From JBEISR01 sp044371425 (GTDB taxonomy: Bacteria > Planctomycetota > Planctomycetia > Pirellulales > Pirellulaceae): DNA of 64,000 nucleotides. Under the pieces are notes generated by a model. That model was not told where the DNA came from and did no database searches. It was given only the letters and a program-made list of their open reading frames with translations. The DNA lies in contig JBILTR010000020.1 of NCBI GenBank assembly GCA_044371425.1, positions 36,750 through 100,749 of the forward strand, given 5' to 3'. The stretch's first letter is position 1, and each line of letters opens with the position of its first letter. Shown piece by piece: positions 34,268 through 43,114 of the stretch. A program made the position numbers and the translations under genes.

Positions 34268-35301
34268 CGCATTCCCCCTTCCCCTTCGGCATGCATCGTT
34301 TCCAAGGAGGATTCGGGAAAGGAGGATCGATCGACTGTCTGCATGAAAACATCTTCCAGGCGAGGCTTCTTCCGCTCGACTGCAACAATCGATATCGAAT
34401 GGCTTCTGAGCAAATCGATCCAGCGGTCCAGCGATGGTTGACTTCCGTCGGGCAGCTCCAGCAACAACTCCCCCATCGTCCCGCCCGTTGTGGGCAAGAC
34501 GCGGACTGGCGGCGTCGCGGCACTGCCGCTGGCCCCAATCGCTGCCACCTGCTCCGGGCTGGCCATCACGCGAAGTACCGTCAATGCCCCCGCTCCGCTA
34601 CCCGAGACGTCTGTCAACTCTGCAACCGTCCCCAGGCGCCGAAGCTTCCCCTTCGCCATGATGGCGACTCGATCGCAAACCAGTTCGACTTCCTGCAGGA
34701 TGTGGCTGTTGAGGAAGACGGTCTTGCCCATCTCACGCAAACGTTCGATGACTTCGCGGATCTGCGATCGCCCTACTGGGTCCAGCCCGTCCGTCGGTTC
34801 GTCCATGATCAGGATATCGGGTTGATGGATCATCGCCTGAGCCAATCCCAGACGCTGTCGCATCCCCTTGGAATACTTGCGCACCAGCTCTCCTTCTCGT
34901 CCCCTCAGACCGACCATCTCCAACAACCCTGGCTCGCGCTGGCGGATCTCATCTTCCGAAAGGCCATTGAGCCGACCGTAGAACTGGAGGGCGGAGTGAC
35001 CGGTGTGGTGCCGGGGGAAAACCATGTTTTCGGGGAGATAGCCAATGCGACGTCGGGCATCGAGACTTCCTGCCGGTTGCCCCAGGACCGTCGCCTTGCC
35101 GCCCGTGGGATGGAGTATTCCAAGCAGGATTTTGATCAGCGTCGTCTTCCCCGCGCCATTGGGCCCCAGCAGGCCAAAGATTTCGCGAGGACGCACCTCC
35201 AGGTCGACTCCTCGCAGCGCCTGATAGGCTCGCCGTCGGAACCAACCCTCCTGGTAGGTCTTCACTAGGCCCGCCGTCCGGATCACCGCGTCTTGGGACA
35301 T
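34264..35301 (-). CDS. ABC transporter ATP-binding protein
   Basis: The 345-residue protein starts at MSQDAVIRT and energises the adjacent permease. Walker A is GPNGAGKTTLIK near residue 50. The Q-loop region contains GYLPENMVF, the ABC signature is YSKGMRQRLGLAQAM, and Walker B is DILIMDEPTDGLDP, followed by the H-loop FLNSHILQEVE. A ~100-residue C-terminal extension contains a regulatory-type fold and the DRVAIMAKGKLRRLG strand typical of NatA/CcmA-like ATPases. The substrate is unknown; the pair resembles ABC-2-type exporters. It ends in an ATGA overlap with the permease gene. Confidence 0.93.
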   Translation of the reverse strand: MSQDAVIRTAGLVKTYQEGWFRRRAYQALRGVDLEVRPREIFGLLGPNGAGKTTLIKILLGILHPTGGKATVLGQPAGSLDARRRIGYLPENMVFPRHHTGHSALQFYGRLNGLSEDEIRQREPGLLEMVGLRGREGELVRKYSKGMRQRLGLAQAMIHQPDILIMDEPTDGLDPVGRSQIREVIERLREMGKTVFLNSHILQEVELVCDRVAIMAKGKLRRLGTVAELTDVSGSGAGALTVLRVMASPEQVAAIGASGSAATPPVRVLPTTGGTMGELLLELPDGSQPSLDRWIDLLRSHSISIVAVERKKPRLEDVFMQTVDRSSFPESSLETMHAEGEGGMR

Positions 35302-35571
35302 GATGGCTTCCGCCACGCCTCCGAAAAAAGCTCTTACAATCTCGATTGCCCGGGATGCTAGGGGTTGGGGAGCCAGCCGCCGCTACCATCGGCCGGATCG
35401 AAATGGAACATGACCCGGCCCCCACTCTTGCATCGCTGGTCCCCTCCAAGAAAGGCATCCCAGCGACGATCGATCGCCCCCCAATCGGCTCGATATGCAT
35501 CATAGCATATACCATGCGTTGGACTGGGAAGGCACGAAGCGGCTGGAGGAGCAGCCTCCTGGAATCTCATT

Positions 35572-35937
35572 TTACTGGGTAGATTCCAGCAGTCGCCCGA
35601 TGGCGGCAACCGCCAACTGAAGCGAGCGTGAGGCCATGCGAAAATTGGTGTGCCCCGAGACTTCTGGCTGGATCTGGACAAACGTTTCGGTGGCCCCCTT
35701 GAGCTTGCTCCACTTCTTCCTTGCAAGCTTCAGGTACTGCTCCGCATCCTCCGCCTCGTACGCAGGCCCCAACGCCAGCATGAAGTCATAGAGGGCTCGG
35801 TGCACCTCTGCCAGTTCCTCATCTTCCGCCGCTTCATCGGAATGCTTCAGAAAGGTGCGAACCATCCAGATGTGAGCCAGTTGCTGGTCGATTGCCTGCA
35901 TCAGGTCGCGGGGGTCGATCGGTTGAGGCAGATTCAT
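35572..35937 (-). CDS. Small conserved planctomycete protein, helical
   Basis: The 121-residue protein starts at MNLPQPIDPRDLMQAID; the frame runs open to 36003, but this start fits the ordered part. It is predicted mostly alpha-helical: MQAIDQQLAHIWMVRTFLKHSDEAAED, a second helix EVHRALYDFMLALGPAYE, and a C-terminal RSLQLAVAAIGRLLE. There is no signal peptide or membrane segment, so it should be cytoplasmic. I recognise it only as a lineage-restricted hypothetical protein. It is divergent from the FHA-cyclase gene, with about 200 bases between starts. Confidence 0.7.
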   Translation of the reverse strand: MNLPQPIDPRDLMQAIDQQLAHIWMVRTFLKHSDEAAEDEELAEVHRALYDFMLALGPAYEAEDAEQYLKLARKKWSKLKGATETFVQIQPEVSGHTNFRMASRSLQLAVAAIGRLLESTQ

Positions 35938-36143
35938 GAAGTCACTCCATGAGGCAACAGCAGAAGAGGCCACGAATCCTGTCGCGGCTGTTCTAGCGAG
36001 CAATCAGCGAGGGAACCGGGCAGCACCAAAGAGAATCCAAGTCCATCGGAGCTTCCGAAAAGGTTCGGGTTCCTGCATGATACAACAACGTGATGGTTCG
36101 GGGAGCCGAACCTGGATCGCAGGCGAAGGAGCGATGGAAGGGC

Positions 36144-37988
36144 ATGGCAGACTTGATCGCACAGGGGCCTCAACCCCAGGATCGCTGGAGAAAAAGGCTG
36201 ACAGCTTCCCAGATCGCAATGGAACTGGGACGTGGGGAATGCCGTTTCAGCACTCCCTGGGATGACCGCATCAGTCGCCGGCATGCCCTGCTGCGCTGGG
36301 ACGGTCGGACGCTGGTGGTCGAGCGGCTTGCGGACGCCCGAAATCCGATTTTCTGGCGTGGCGGTCGGGCCGATCAGCTGAAACTGCAGGTCGGCGACCA
36401 TTTTGTCATCGGTCAGACCACCTTCAGCCTGGTAGAGCAACGGGTGCGGGTGATCGCACCCGAATCGATCCATGCTGCGGAACACAGCTTTGAGCCATCC
36501 ACGCTGAAGCAAATCCGATATCGGGATGCCGACCGGCGGATCGATGTGCTCGCCAGACTCCCCGATCTGATCCGAGGGGCAACTAGTGATCAGGAGCTAC
36601 TTAGCCGGCTGGTGAATCTGCTGATGATCGGAATCGAACCGGCCCGTTTTATCGCCATCATTCGATCGTCGATGGACGCCCCTCCCAGTCCCTCGGATAC
36701 AGTGCGGATCGAGGATCAGACACCGACGGCCAGCGACGGGAAATCTCTGGGGATCGATATTCTCCACTGGGACTCCCGCCTGCTCACCGGCGCTCAGTTC
36801 TCCCCCTCCGCGTCACTGATCCGCCAGGCGATTGAGTCGGAGCAAAGCATTCTCCACGTGTGGGGCATGCCAATCGAGCAGCTCGACAGCCATAGCACAC
36901 AAAGCGAGCAGGTCGATTGGGCCTTCTGCACGCCAATCGACAGCGACGCCTGCCCGGGGTGGTCCGTCTACGTCGCGGGGGATTATGGAGTGATCCCTGG
37001 AGCCCTCCCGTCCGAATCCTCGTCTCGCATCGCACGCGAATTGCAAGAGGAACTGAAGTTTGCCGAACTGGTGGCGACGACCCTAGCGGCTCTTCGGCAG
37101 AACCGCTATCTGCAGCGGCGGCAAGACTGCCTGAGATCGTTCTTCTCTCCGGTGGTGATGGAGGCCCTGGCGGGCAGCGACCCGGAAGTGGTACTGGCCC
37201 CGAAGGAGTCTTGCCTTTCGATTCTTTTTTGCGACCTGCGAGGATTCAGCCGGGAGAGCGAACAGGCGACGGGGCGCCTGCGCGAACTCCTGGAACGGGT
37301 CAGCGAAGCCCTTGGGGTCATGACCCGCCATATCCTGAGAACCGGCGGGGTGATCGGCGATTTTCACGGCGATGCAGCCATGGGATTTTGGGGCTGGCCG
37401 CTAGCCACGCCGCAGGATGCACTGCGGGCTCTGGAAGCCGCCCTGGCGATCGCTGGAGACTTTCATGGCGATGCGATGAAAGACTCCAGAATGGATGGTT
37501 TTCAGGTGGGGATCGGCATCGCATCAGGCAATGCGGTCGCCGGTCGCATTGGGTCGTCCGACCAAGTGAAAGTGACCGCCTTTGGACCCGTTGTCAATCG
37601 CGCCGCCAGGCTGGAAGGAATCACCAAGATGATCCCTGCGCCCATGCTGATCGATCACGCCACAGCGGAATCTGTCTCTCCCTTCCAGTCATCGATGGGC
37701 TTCCGGTTGAGGGAGATCGCCAGTGTGCTCCCCTATGGAATGTCGCAGCCCATCCAGGCGTTTGAAGTGATCCCGACTGCCCAGCAGGATATCGACCGAC
37801 TGCACAGCGACCTGCTTGCCTACGCGAAGGGCCGGGACGCGTTTCAACAGGGCCGCTGGAAGGAAGCCAGGGAATGGCTGGAACCTCTCCAAACACGCGA
37901 TCGCGCCGCGGGGTTTCTTCTGCGGCACCTCTTCGATCAAGCCACATCCGGCCCCTGGGATGGAATCATCCGGCTCGACAAAAAATAG
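36144..37988 (+). CDS. FHA-domain class III nucleotide cyclase-like protein
   Basis: The 614-residue protein starts at MADLIAQGPQ. An FHA domain covers ~25-100 (MELGRGECRFSTPWDDRISRRHALL), which binds phosphothreonine partners. A GAF-like sensor region follows at ~130-310. A class III cyclase domain lies at ~345-540. Its metal-binding Asp is D364 in LFCDLRGF, the second is D410 in FHGDAAMGF, and the transition-state Asn and Arg are N485 and R489 in VVNRAARLEG. The canonical adenine-selecting Lys is replaced by D406 (GGVIGDFHGD), with Thr478 at the second selecting position. A short helical tail (~555-600) looks like one TPR unit. The product may therefore be unusual or the protein may be a nucleotide sensor; this is inference. 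Confidence 0.88.
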   Translation: MADLIAQGPQPQDRWRKRLTASQIAMELGRGECRFSTPWDDRISRRHALLRWDGRTLVVERLADARNPIFWRGGRADQLKLQVGDHFVIGQTTFSLVEQRVRVIAPESIHAAEHSFEPSTLKQIRYRDADRRIDVLARLPDLIRGATSDQELLSRLVNLLMIGIEPARFIAIIRSSMDAPPSPSDTVRIEDQTPTASDGKSLGIDILHWDSRLLTGAQFSPSASLIRQAIESEQSILHVWGMPIEQLDSHSTQSEQVDWAFCTPIDSDACPGWSVYVAGDYGVIPGALPSESSSRIARELQEELKFAELVATTLAALRQNRYLQRRQDCLRSFFSPVVMEALAGSDPEVVLAPKESCLSILFCDLRGFSRESEQATGRLRELLERVSEALGVMTRHILRTGGVIGDFHGDAAMGFWGWPLATPQDALRALEAALAIAGDFHGDAMKDSRMDGFQVGIGIASGNAVAGRIGSSDQVKVTAFGPVVNRAARLEGITKMIPAPMLIDHATAESVSPFQSSMGFRLREIASVLPYGMSQPIQAFEVIPTAQQDIDRLHSDLLAYAKGRDAFQQGRWKEAREWLEPLQTRDRAAGFLLRHLFDQATSGPWDGIIRLDKK

Positions 37989-38276
37989 CGAAATCGACCA
38001 CACCAAAAGCGACTCGCCAGACCTACGGCCACTGCCGCGATCCCTCTTCGCGTCACCACCACCTGAAATGCGCCATCCGGGATTCCTGTGCCAGCCGATC
38101 GCTTCACTGCATCAGGCTGCATGCGCCCCTGGACGGGCACCCGACGGATCTATAGCTAGCCGGCCAGGATCAGGCCGTCCTCACTGCTTCACATCGTTGT
38201 GGCGCAGTGGGTGGCTCCTGCCCGACGGACGCAACCGTGGGTCGGATGGCTCTAGCAAGCTGCCCACCCCATCAAG

Positions 38277-39023
38277 TCACTCCTCTTCCACCTGAGGCAA
38301 CTCCTCCAAGGAACTGAGCCCAAACAGCTCCAACATCCTCTGCGTAGGAAAGTAACGCCCCGATCCCACCGGCCCCTCGGGATCCATCCTGAGCTCCAGC
38401 AGGCTGCGGCGCACCAGCATGGCCAAGGTATTGGCCGTCGCCTGAGGATATTGCTCCTGCAACTGGAAACGCGTCAGCCCCGGTTGGTAGCTGACTAGCG
38501 CCAGGCAGTCGATCGCAACCTGCGGCAACTTGAATGGTTTGGCTTCCCCCGCAAGCAACCGCTGGATGCGATGTAGCGCTGGATGCAACTGCATCCGGTA
38601 CCCACCGCTGGCCGATGCGATCTCCATCGCATAGCCACGTCGCCGGTACATCTGGTTGAGTTCCAGAACCCACTGATCGATCTCGGCAGGACGGACGCCG
38701 CGCATCAATCCGGCGATCCTCTCCGGGGTGATCGGCTGGTTCTCCGGATGCCCTACAAACAGGACCGCCTCCAGAATACTCCAGGGCGTTACCGGACAGG
38801 CCTGAAGCGACTCTTCGATCTGCTCGGTATCGCCAATGTCTGAAAAAAGCTCCGGTACCTCCGCACTGGATGACGCAGGAGCGACCGGAATCCCTGCAGA
38901 TGACTCATTGGATGCAAGCAACTTGGCATACGCCTCGCTCAATTGCTCCAGCGACAACCCCTCCTCAGGATCCTCCCAGTCCATCGACACGAAAGAGTCT
39001 TCCTCCGGCCCCTGAAAGCTCAT
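38277..39023 (-). CDS. scpB: Chromosome segregation/condensation protein ScpB
   Basis: ScpB is a kleisin-associated subunit that, with ScpA and SMC, compacts and segregates the chromosome. The 248-residue protein has an acidic N-terminal extension of ~75 residues. The tandem winged-helix body follows: SILEAVLFVGHPENQPITPERIAGLMRGV and a second helix-turn-helix around PQVAIDCLALVSYQPGLTRFQLQ. The end is QRMLELFGLSSLEELPQ, the usual ScpB C-terminus. ScpA is not adjacent, unlike in Firmicutes. The start overlaps the stop of the YdjY gene as ATGA (39020-39023), so both are likely expressed together. Confidence 0.9.
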   Translation of the reverse strand: MSFQGPEEDSFVSMDWEDPEEGLSLEQLSEAYAKLLASNESSAGIPVAPASSSAEVPELFSDIGDTEQIEESLQACPVTPWSILEAVLFVGHPENQPITPERIAGLMRGVRPAEIDQWVLELNQMYRRRGYAMEIASASGGYRMQLHPALHRIQRLLAGEAKPFKLPQVAIDCLALVSYQPGLTRFQLQEQYPQATANTLAMLVRRSLLELRMDPEGPVGSGRYFPTQRMLELFGLSSLEELPQVEEE

Positions 39024-40063
39024 CCCCCCTTACCTCCCTGGGAGTCACCGGAAGTCGACTGAGACGATGGTGGAGAAGCGACCGAGGGCGAAGGGGATCG
39101 CTTGGAGTCGGCTTGGCTGGTCCCCTCGCCTGCTTGACTTGCAGCAGAAGACTCCTTGCCCTGGACAGACCCCGGACTTGCCTGCTGGAGGTCGGCAGCG
39201 TTGCCTGGCCCCTCGGCGGCTTTCGTTGGCAGGCCCTTTGCCGGTTCCAACGACTGGCCCAGCCCCGCAGGGGGCCGATCGACCACCTCCAGCACCAGCC
39301 GCACCGGAGTGCCCTGCTCTGGGATCGCCTCGGTGTTGGCCATGAAGACCAGACCTGAATTGCTGTCGGCGCTGCGAACCGCAAGGTCCATCGTCGCCGA
39401 AGGAAAGTTGGCAACGCAGATCAAATCGCCTCCCTCTGCCAAGTAGCTTTCCGTCCCGGTCTCAGGATCCTTGTAGAAACCGCTTCCTGCAAAGACCCAG
39501 TCGTAGGTCATCGTCTTGCCGGTCGCGGCATGCTGGATCATCGAACGAGCATCAACAATCTTTTTGGATCCATCAGGCTGCCGGTAGAGCACATGAACCT
39601 GGATCGTACTTCCCGTTGCCGGCACATAGGGCTCAAACTTCGTCGGTGCCCCACGCTTGGCTCCAACAGCCAAAAGGGCGGCATGGACCGTGGCGGCTTT
39701 GCACAATACGGCGACCACCGATTCATGCTCCTTGGTCCCTTGCAGGCAAGCAAACATCTCCAGCTGACCTTTCCTCACTGCGATGTATCCATCGACCACC
39801 ACCCGGTGGTTTTTCGGGTCGATCCATACCCGCCCTTTTTCGTCGAGCAGCTTCATCTGTGGGGGAGCCCCGAAGGTGGAAGAGATCTTGGCTTCCAGCT
39901 CCTCGCTGGAAAGGATCTGCCCCGACACTTTCTCGAAGGGCCACATTCCGGTCAGCATGGCCCCCACAAGCAGAATCGCCAACGAGAAACCTCGCAGCCC
40001 TCTTCGGGCCGCTCGCGGCTTTGCCCCAGCATCCAGTTCTTTCGCCATGGAAAATTGCAGCAT
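39020..40063 (-). CDS. YdjY-domain exported protein
   Basis: The 347-residue protein starts at MLQFSMAKELDAG; a GGAGG ribosome-binding site six bases upstream favours this Met over the ATG at 40114. A signal/anchor segment lies at ~23-45 (GFSLAILLVGAMLTGMW). The YdjY-type domain covers ~80-260 and contains RVWIDPKNHRVVVDGYIAV, MFACLQGTKEHESVV, AALLAVGAKRGAP, DWVFAGSGFYKDPETG and YLAEGGDLICVANFP, all strongly conserved in planctomycetes. The last ~80 residues are Ser/Gln/Gly-rich and disordered. Function is unknown. It is translationally coupled to scpB downstream. Confidence 0.88.
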   Translation of the reverse strand: MLQFSMAKELDAGAKPRAARRGLRGFSLAILLVGAMLTGMWPFEKVSGQILSSEELEAKISSTFGAPPQMKLLDEKGRVWIDPKNHRVVVDGYIAVRKGQLEMFACLQGTKEHESVVAVLCKAATVHAALLAVGAKRGAPTKFEPYVPATGSTIQVHVLYRQPDGSKKIVDARSMIQHAATGKTMTYDWVFAGSGFYKDPETGTESYLAEGGDLICVANFPSATMDLAVRSADSNSGLVFMANTEAIPEQGTPVRLVLEVVDRPPAGLGQSLEPAKGLPTKAAEGPGNAADLQQASPGSVQGKESSAASQAGEGTSQADSKRSPSPSVASPPSSQSTSGDSQGGKGG

Positions 40064-40206
40064 CCTTCGCCTCCAGCCCTCATCCTCAGGATTGCAGCCG
40101 ATGTCGAACGACATCCTGCTGGGCCATCAAACTCAACGCTTCCTCCGACCGTGACGCCGTCGAATCATACTGAAGTTTGATTGCAGAAGGAAGCAAGGAT
40201 CGGCTC

Positions 40207-40682
40207 TCACCGCCGACTGGACGTATCCGACGCACCAGTGGGGTGCGATCCAGACGCTCCAGATTCAGACTTCCAAATGCACAGTCGATTGCCGCGCTTG
40301 GTCACTTGGAGTTGTTCCACCGTCACCAGCCCATACTCCTCTGCCCGAACCCGCCCCTGCTGAACCAATCGATCGAGTCCTTCGTTGCTCCATTCGAATT
40401 CCGTCCCCGGATCGGTTCGGATGATCGGTAAATCCGATAGTGTCGACGCTTCGACCACACGGTAGTCAACTGCTTGAACTGCTCGTAACTGATCGGCTCC
40501 TCCCCGGTCAACTCTTCCGGTTCTTTCCACGTCAGGAATGTCTGCCCGTGCCGATGTGACACCTGGAGGTCGGCAACTCCGGCCGCAGCGACTCGATCGG
40601 GCAGCATGCCAGTCGATACGACGGCACTCCAAACGGCAGCTAGAACCCAGATGGTTCGCATCAGCCTCTGTTCCCTCTTCAT
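40207..40682 (-). pseudogene. Exported protein gene with apparent frameshift
   Basis: From ATG 40682 one frame encodes a signal peptide (TIWVLAAVWSAVVSTGMLP) and a segment I associate with planctomycete exported proteins: LQVSHRHGQTFLTWKEPEEL, then YRIYRSSEPI. After about 40440 this frame degenerates (RGRNSNGATKD...) and stops at 40323. A second frame then carries a plausible continuation (EFEWSNEGLDRLVQQGRVRAEEYGLVTVEQLQVT) to a stop at 40207. The best reading is one gene broken by a frameshift, perhaps with a small deletion, near 40410-40450. A sequencing error cannot be excluded. If intact, it would be about 150 residues, secreted, of unknown function. Confidence 0.5.
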
Positions 40683-41062
40683 CGGCCGCCCCCTTCACTT
40701 GTCGACAGGCTGGGCCCTCGCCGCATGGAACAATCCGCATCGCTCGAAGAACCCCCAAGCCTCAGCCATCACTTTTTATTGGATCTAAGGGCCAGGTCGA
40801 TGGGCCAGGTCGATGGGCCAGGTCGATGGGCCAGGTCGATGGGCCAGGTCGATGGGGCAGATCTCTGAGCTAGTTTCCTCAACTGCCAACAGGATTACCA
40901 CACCTGACGGCAGTTTTCCACGTACCGCGGGTTGGCGTGGCCTTGAAGAAACGGCCCCAGCTTTTCCCAGGAACTCGGCGGCAACCACCCCCCACCTTCG
41001 TCTTGTTCGGTTCATCCTTGCATCTGATGGGGAAGGGACAACAATAGAGGCCTTCTAGAAAG
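40683..41062. other. Intergenic region with tandem repeat
   Basis: This 380-base divergent region lies between the frameshifted gene and the 683-residue gene. Apart from the 13-bp tandem array it holds no gene I can support. Confidence 0.5.
40789..40853. repeat. Five perfect 13-bp tandem repeats
   Basis: The unit GGGCCAGGTCGAT is repeated exactly five times (40789-40801, 40802-40814, 40815-40827, 40828-40840, 40841-40853), followed by a degenerate start of a sixth unit. The 13-base length is not a multiple of three, so it is not a coding repeat. Identical copies suggest recent expansion by slippage. Confidence 0.97.
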
Positions 41063-43114
41063 GTGTCGAGCAATACCGTTGGCGACAACGGCTCCAACAC
41101 CTTTCGGACATCTTCACCGCCTGCAGTTCGGAAACGTGGTATGAAGTGGGTCCCCCCCAAATCAAGTCGCAAGAAGGACCGATCGCTCGCTTCCAAACAA
41201 GCCGGCGTTTCGGGCAACTCGATCGATGATCCATTAGCATGGCTGGAATCGCTGGGTGAAGACCAATTGAAGGGATGGCAGGAGACCCTGCCGGAAGACA
41301 ACCTTCAGGTGCCTCTGCCCATTCGCAGCGATGGGGCAAGGTTTGTGTCCGAGCAGCCATTGAGCTGGGGGTTGGATGGTTTGCAAATCGATGATCCAGT
41401 CGATCGCTGGGTTCTTTTGACCATCCTTCACCACAAGGCGCCCAGTCCATCGCAGGAGTCATTGGTCGCGCCTCAAGAGGGGCTGGGAGGCAAGACGCGA
41501 CGCGGAAAAACCAACGAGGACAAAGCGTCAGAGAGTCCATCGACATCGGACACCGCGGAGACGGTGAGCAAATGGCTCCAACAGGCACTTCCCGGACGGG
41601 GTGACGATCCGATGGTGGCGATGGCTGCCTGCGGGTGGATTTATGGACTGGCTCCATTAGGAGGATCGCTCAATCCCGCCCAGTGGGTTGGAACGCTGCA
41701 ATCGATCCTTACCCAGATGGATCGCGCGTGGGAATCCGATCCTCCCGAATCGTCGCTGGCTTGCTGGTTGCTCTGGTCGTGCGAAGTTCCACTGGCCCTG
41801 GCTCTGCAGGTCGCCAACGTCCGGTCCCATCATCGGATGGTGACCGATACATGGAAACGATTGAACCAGCAATTGCTCCGTTCCTCGGAGAACTCCGACC
41901 TCTGGTCGGAGTCGGGCGGTCAGCACTTGCGCATGATGATCGCGTCGGTCCTTCGCTGCCGCTGGGCTGCCGATCGACTTGGACTGCCCTCCTGGGACCG
42001 CAAGGCAAGAAAAGCGTTGGAACGCCTGGCGATTCTTGCGCTAGCCTGCAGCGATCCGGCGGGACGCCCTCTCCTGATGGACGGATCGACCACCAGTGCC
42101 GAGCCAGATTTTTGGGTCGCCTTGACCAACCAAGTCGCACACCCGACCCGCATGGCACGCAGGGTCGCTCGTTCCATCCCCGATACCAGAACACGTCTCG
42201 ACTCACGGATTCGACGTGAGGGACGAGCCGTCGAGGTGCCGCTGGGGCTGTATCAGGAAGCCAACGAGTGGGCGGTGATGCGGAGAGATGACCGAGCGAA
42301 ATCGAGTCGGGTGGCGGTCGACTTCGCCTGCGACCCGATGTGGCTGGATGTTACCGGTTCCAGCGGAAGGCGCGTGCTGAGCGGTCTGTGGGACATCCGG
42401 CTGCATAAAGATGGAAAGCCGGTGGAGATCGATCACGGCTGGACCCACGTCTGCTGGTTCAGCGACAGCGATGTCGACTACCTGGAACTGCAGTGCGAAG
42501 TGGCCGATCAATGCCGCGTGCAGCGCCAGGTGATGCTGGAACGGGAAGGTGGCTGGTGCTTCCTTGCCGACGCGCTTTTGGCCGATCAGTCCGCCTCCTG
42601 GAAGATGGAATCGGTGCTGCCGATCGGCGCTGGGATGGAGTTCGTCCAGAACAACAAGAATCACGAAGGTTGGATTTCGGAAGTCACCGACGATGGGTCG
42701 CTGGGACAACCCCGAGGTCTCCTGCTGCCGTTGGGCCTTCCGGAATGGAAACGGTCCCCCTCGTCCGGAGAGCTTTCCAAGCGCGGCGACTCGATCGTAC
42801 TGTCCCACCAAGCCAACGGTCGCAGACTCTATAACCCAGTCGTCCTGGCGCTCAAATCGAAGCACCTTCAATCACCCTACACTTGGCGATCGCTGACGAT
42901 TGGAGAGGACCTGAAGATTCAGCCACCCCACATCGCCGGTGGCTATCGCCTGCAGTTGGGCGATCAGCAGTGGGCCTTCTATCGGTCTTTGGAACCCGTC
43001 TGCCGCCGATCGATGCTGGGGCTTCATCTAACCGCCGAATTCTATGCAGGTCGATTCGATCACGACGAAGGGACATTCGATGCCCTGGTGGAGGTCGAAG
43101 CCGAATCGGCATGA
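41063..43114 (+). CDS. Uncharacterised 683-residue planctomycete protein
   Basis: The longest frame starts with GTG at 41063; an ATG at 41141 (MKWVPPKSS) is an alternative. There is no signal peptide or membrane segment. The N-terminal ~150 residues are polar and partly disordered. Residues ~190-340 look alpha-helical with Trp-rich turns (AACGWIYGLAPLGG, SLACWLLWSCEVPLALALQ). The C-terminal half (~400-680) is beta-rich, with WDIRLHKDGKPVEIDHGW and GWCFLADALLADQSASWKME, and faintly recalls the beta-sandwich part of heparinase II/III-like proteins, without clear catalytic residues. I do not recognise the family. Its stop overlaps the start of the YggS gene (43111-43114), implying coupled expression. 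Confidence 0.75.
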   Translation: MSSNTVGDNGSNTFRTSSPPAVRKRGMKWVPPKSSRKKDRSLASKQAGVSGNSIDDPLAWLESLGEDQLKGWQETLPEDNLQVPLPIRSDGARFVSEQPLSWGLDGLQIDDPVDRWVLLTILHHKAPSPSQESLVAPQEGLGGKTRRGKTNEDKASESPSTSDTAETVSKWLQQALPGRGDDPMVAMAACGWIYGLAPLGGSLNPAQWVGTLQSILTQMDRAWESDPPESSLACWLLWSCEVPLALALQVANVRSHHRMVTDTWKRLNQQLLRSSENSDLWSESGGQHLRMMIASVLRCRWAADRLGLPSWDRKARKALERLAILALACSDPAGRPLLMDGSTTSAEPDFWVALTNQVAHPTRMARRVARSIPDTRTRLDSRIRREGRAVEVPLGLYQEANEWAVMRRDDRAKSSRVAVDFACDPMWLDVTGSSGRRVLSGLWDIRLHKDGKPVEIDHGWTHVCWFSDSDVDYLELQCEVADQCRVQRQVMLEREGGWCFLADALLADQSASWKMESVLPIGAGMEFVQNNKNHEGWISEVTDDGSLGQPRGLLLPLGLPEWKRSPSSGELSKRGDSIVLSHQANGRRLYNPVVLALKSKHLQSPYTWRSLTIGEDLKIQPPHIAGGYRLQLGDQQWAFYRSLEPVCRRSMLGLHLTAEFYAGRFDHDEGTFDALVEVEAESA

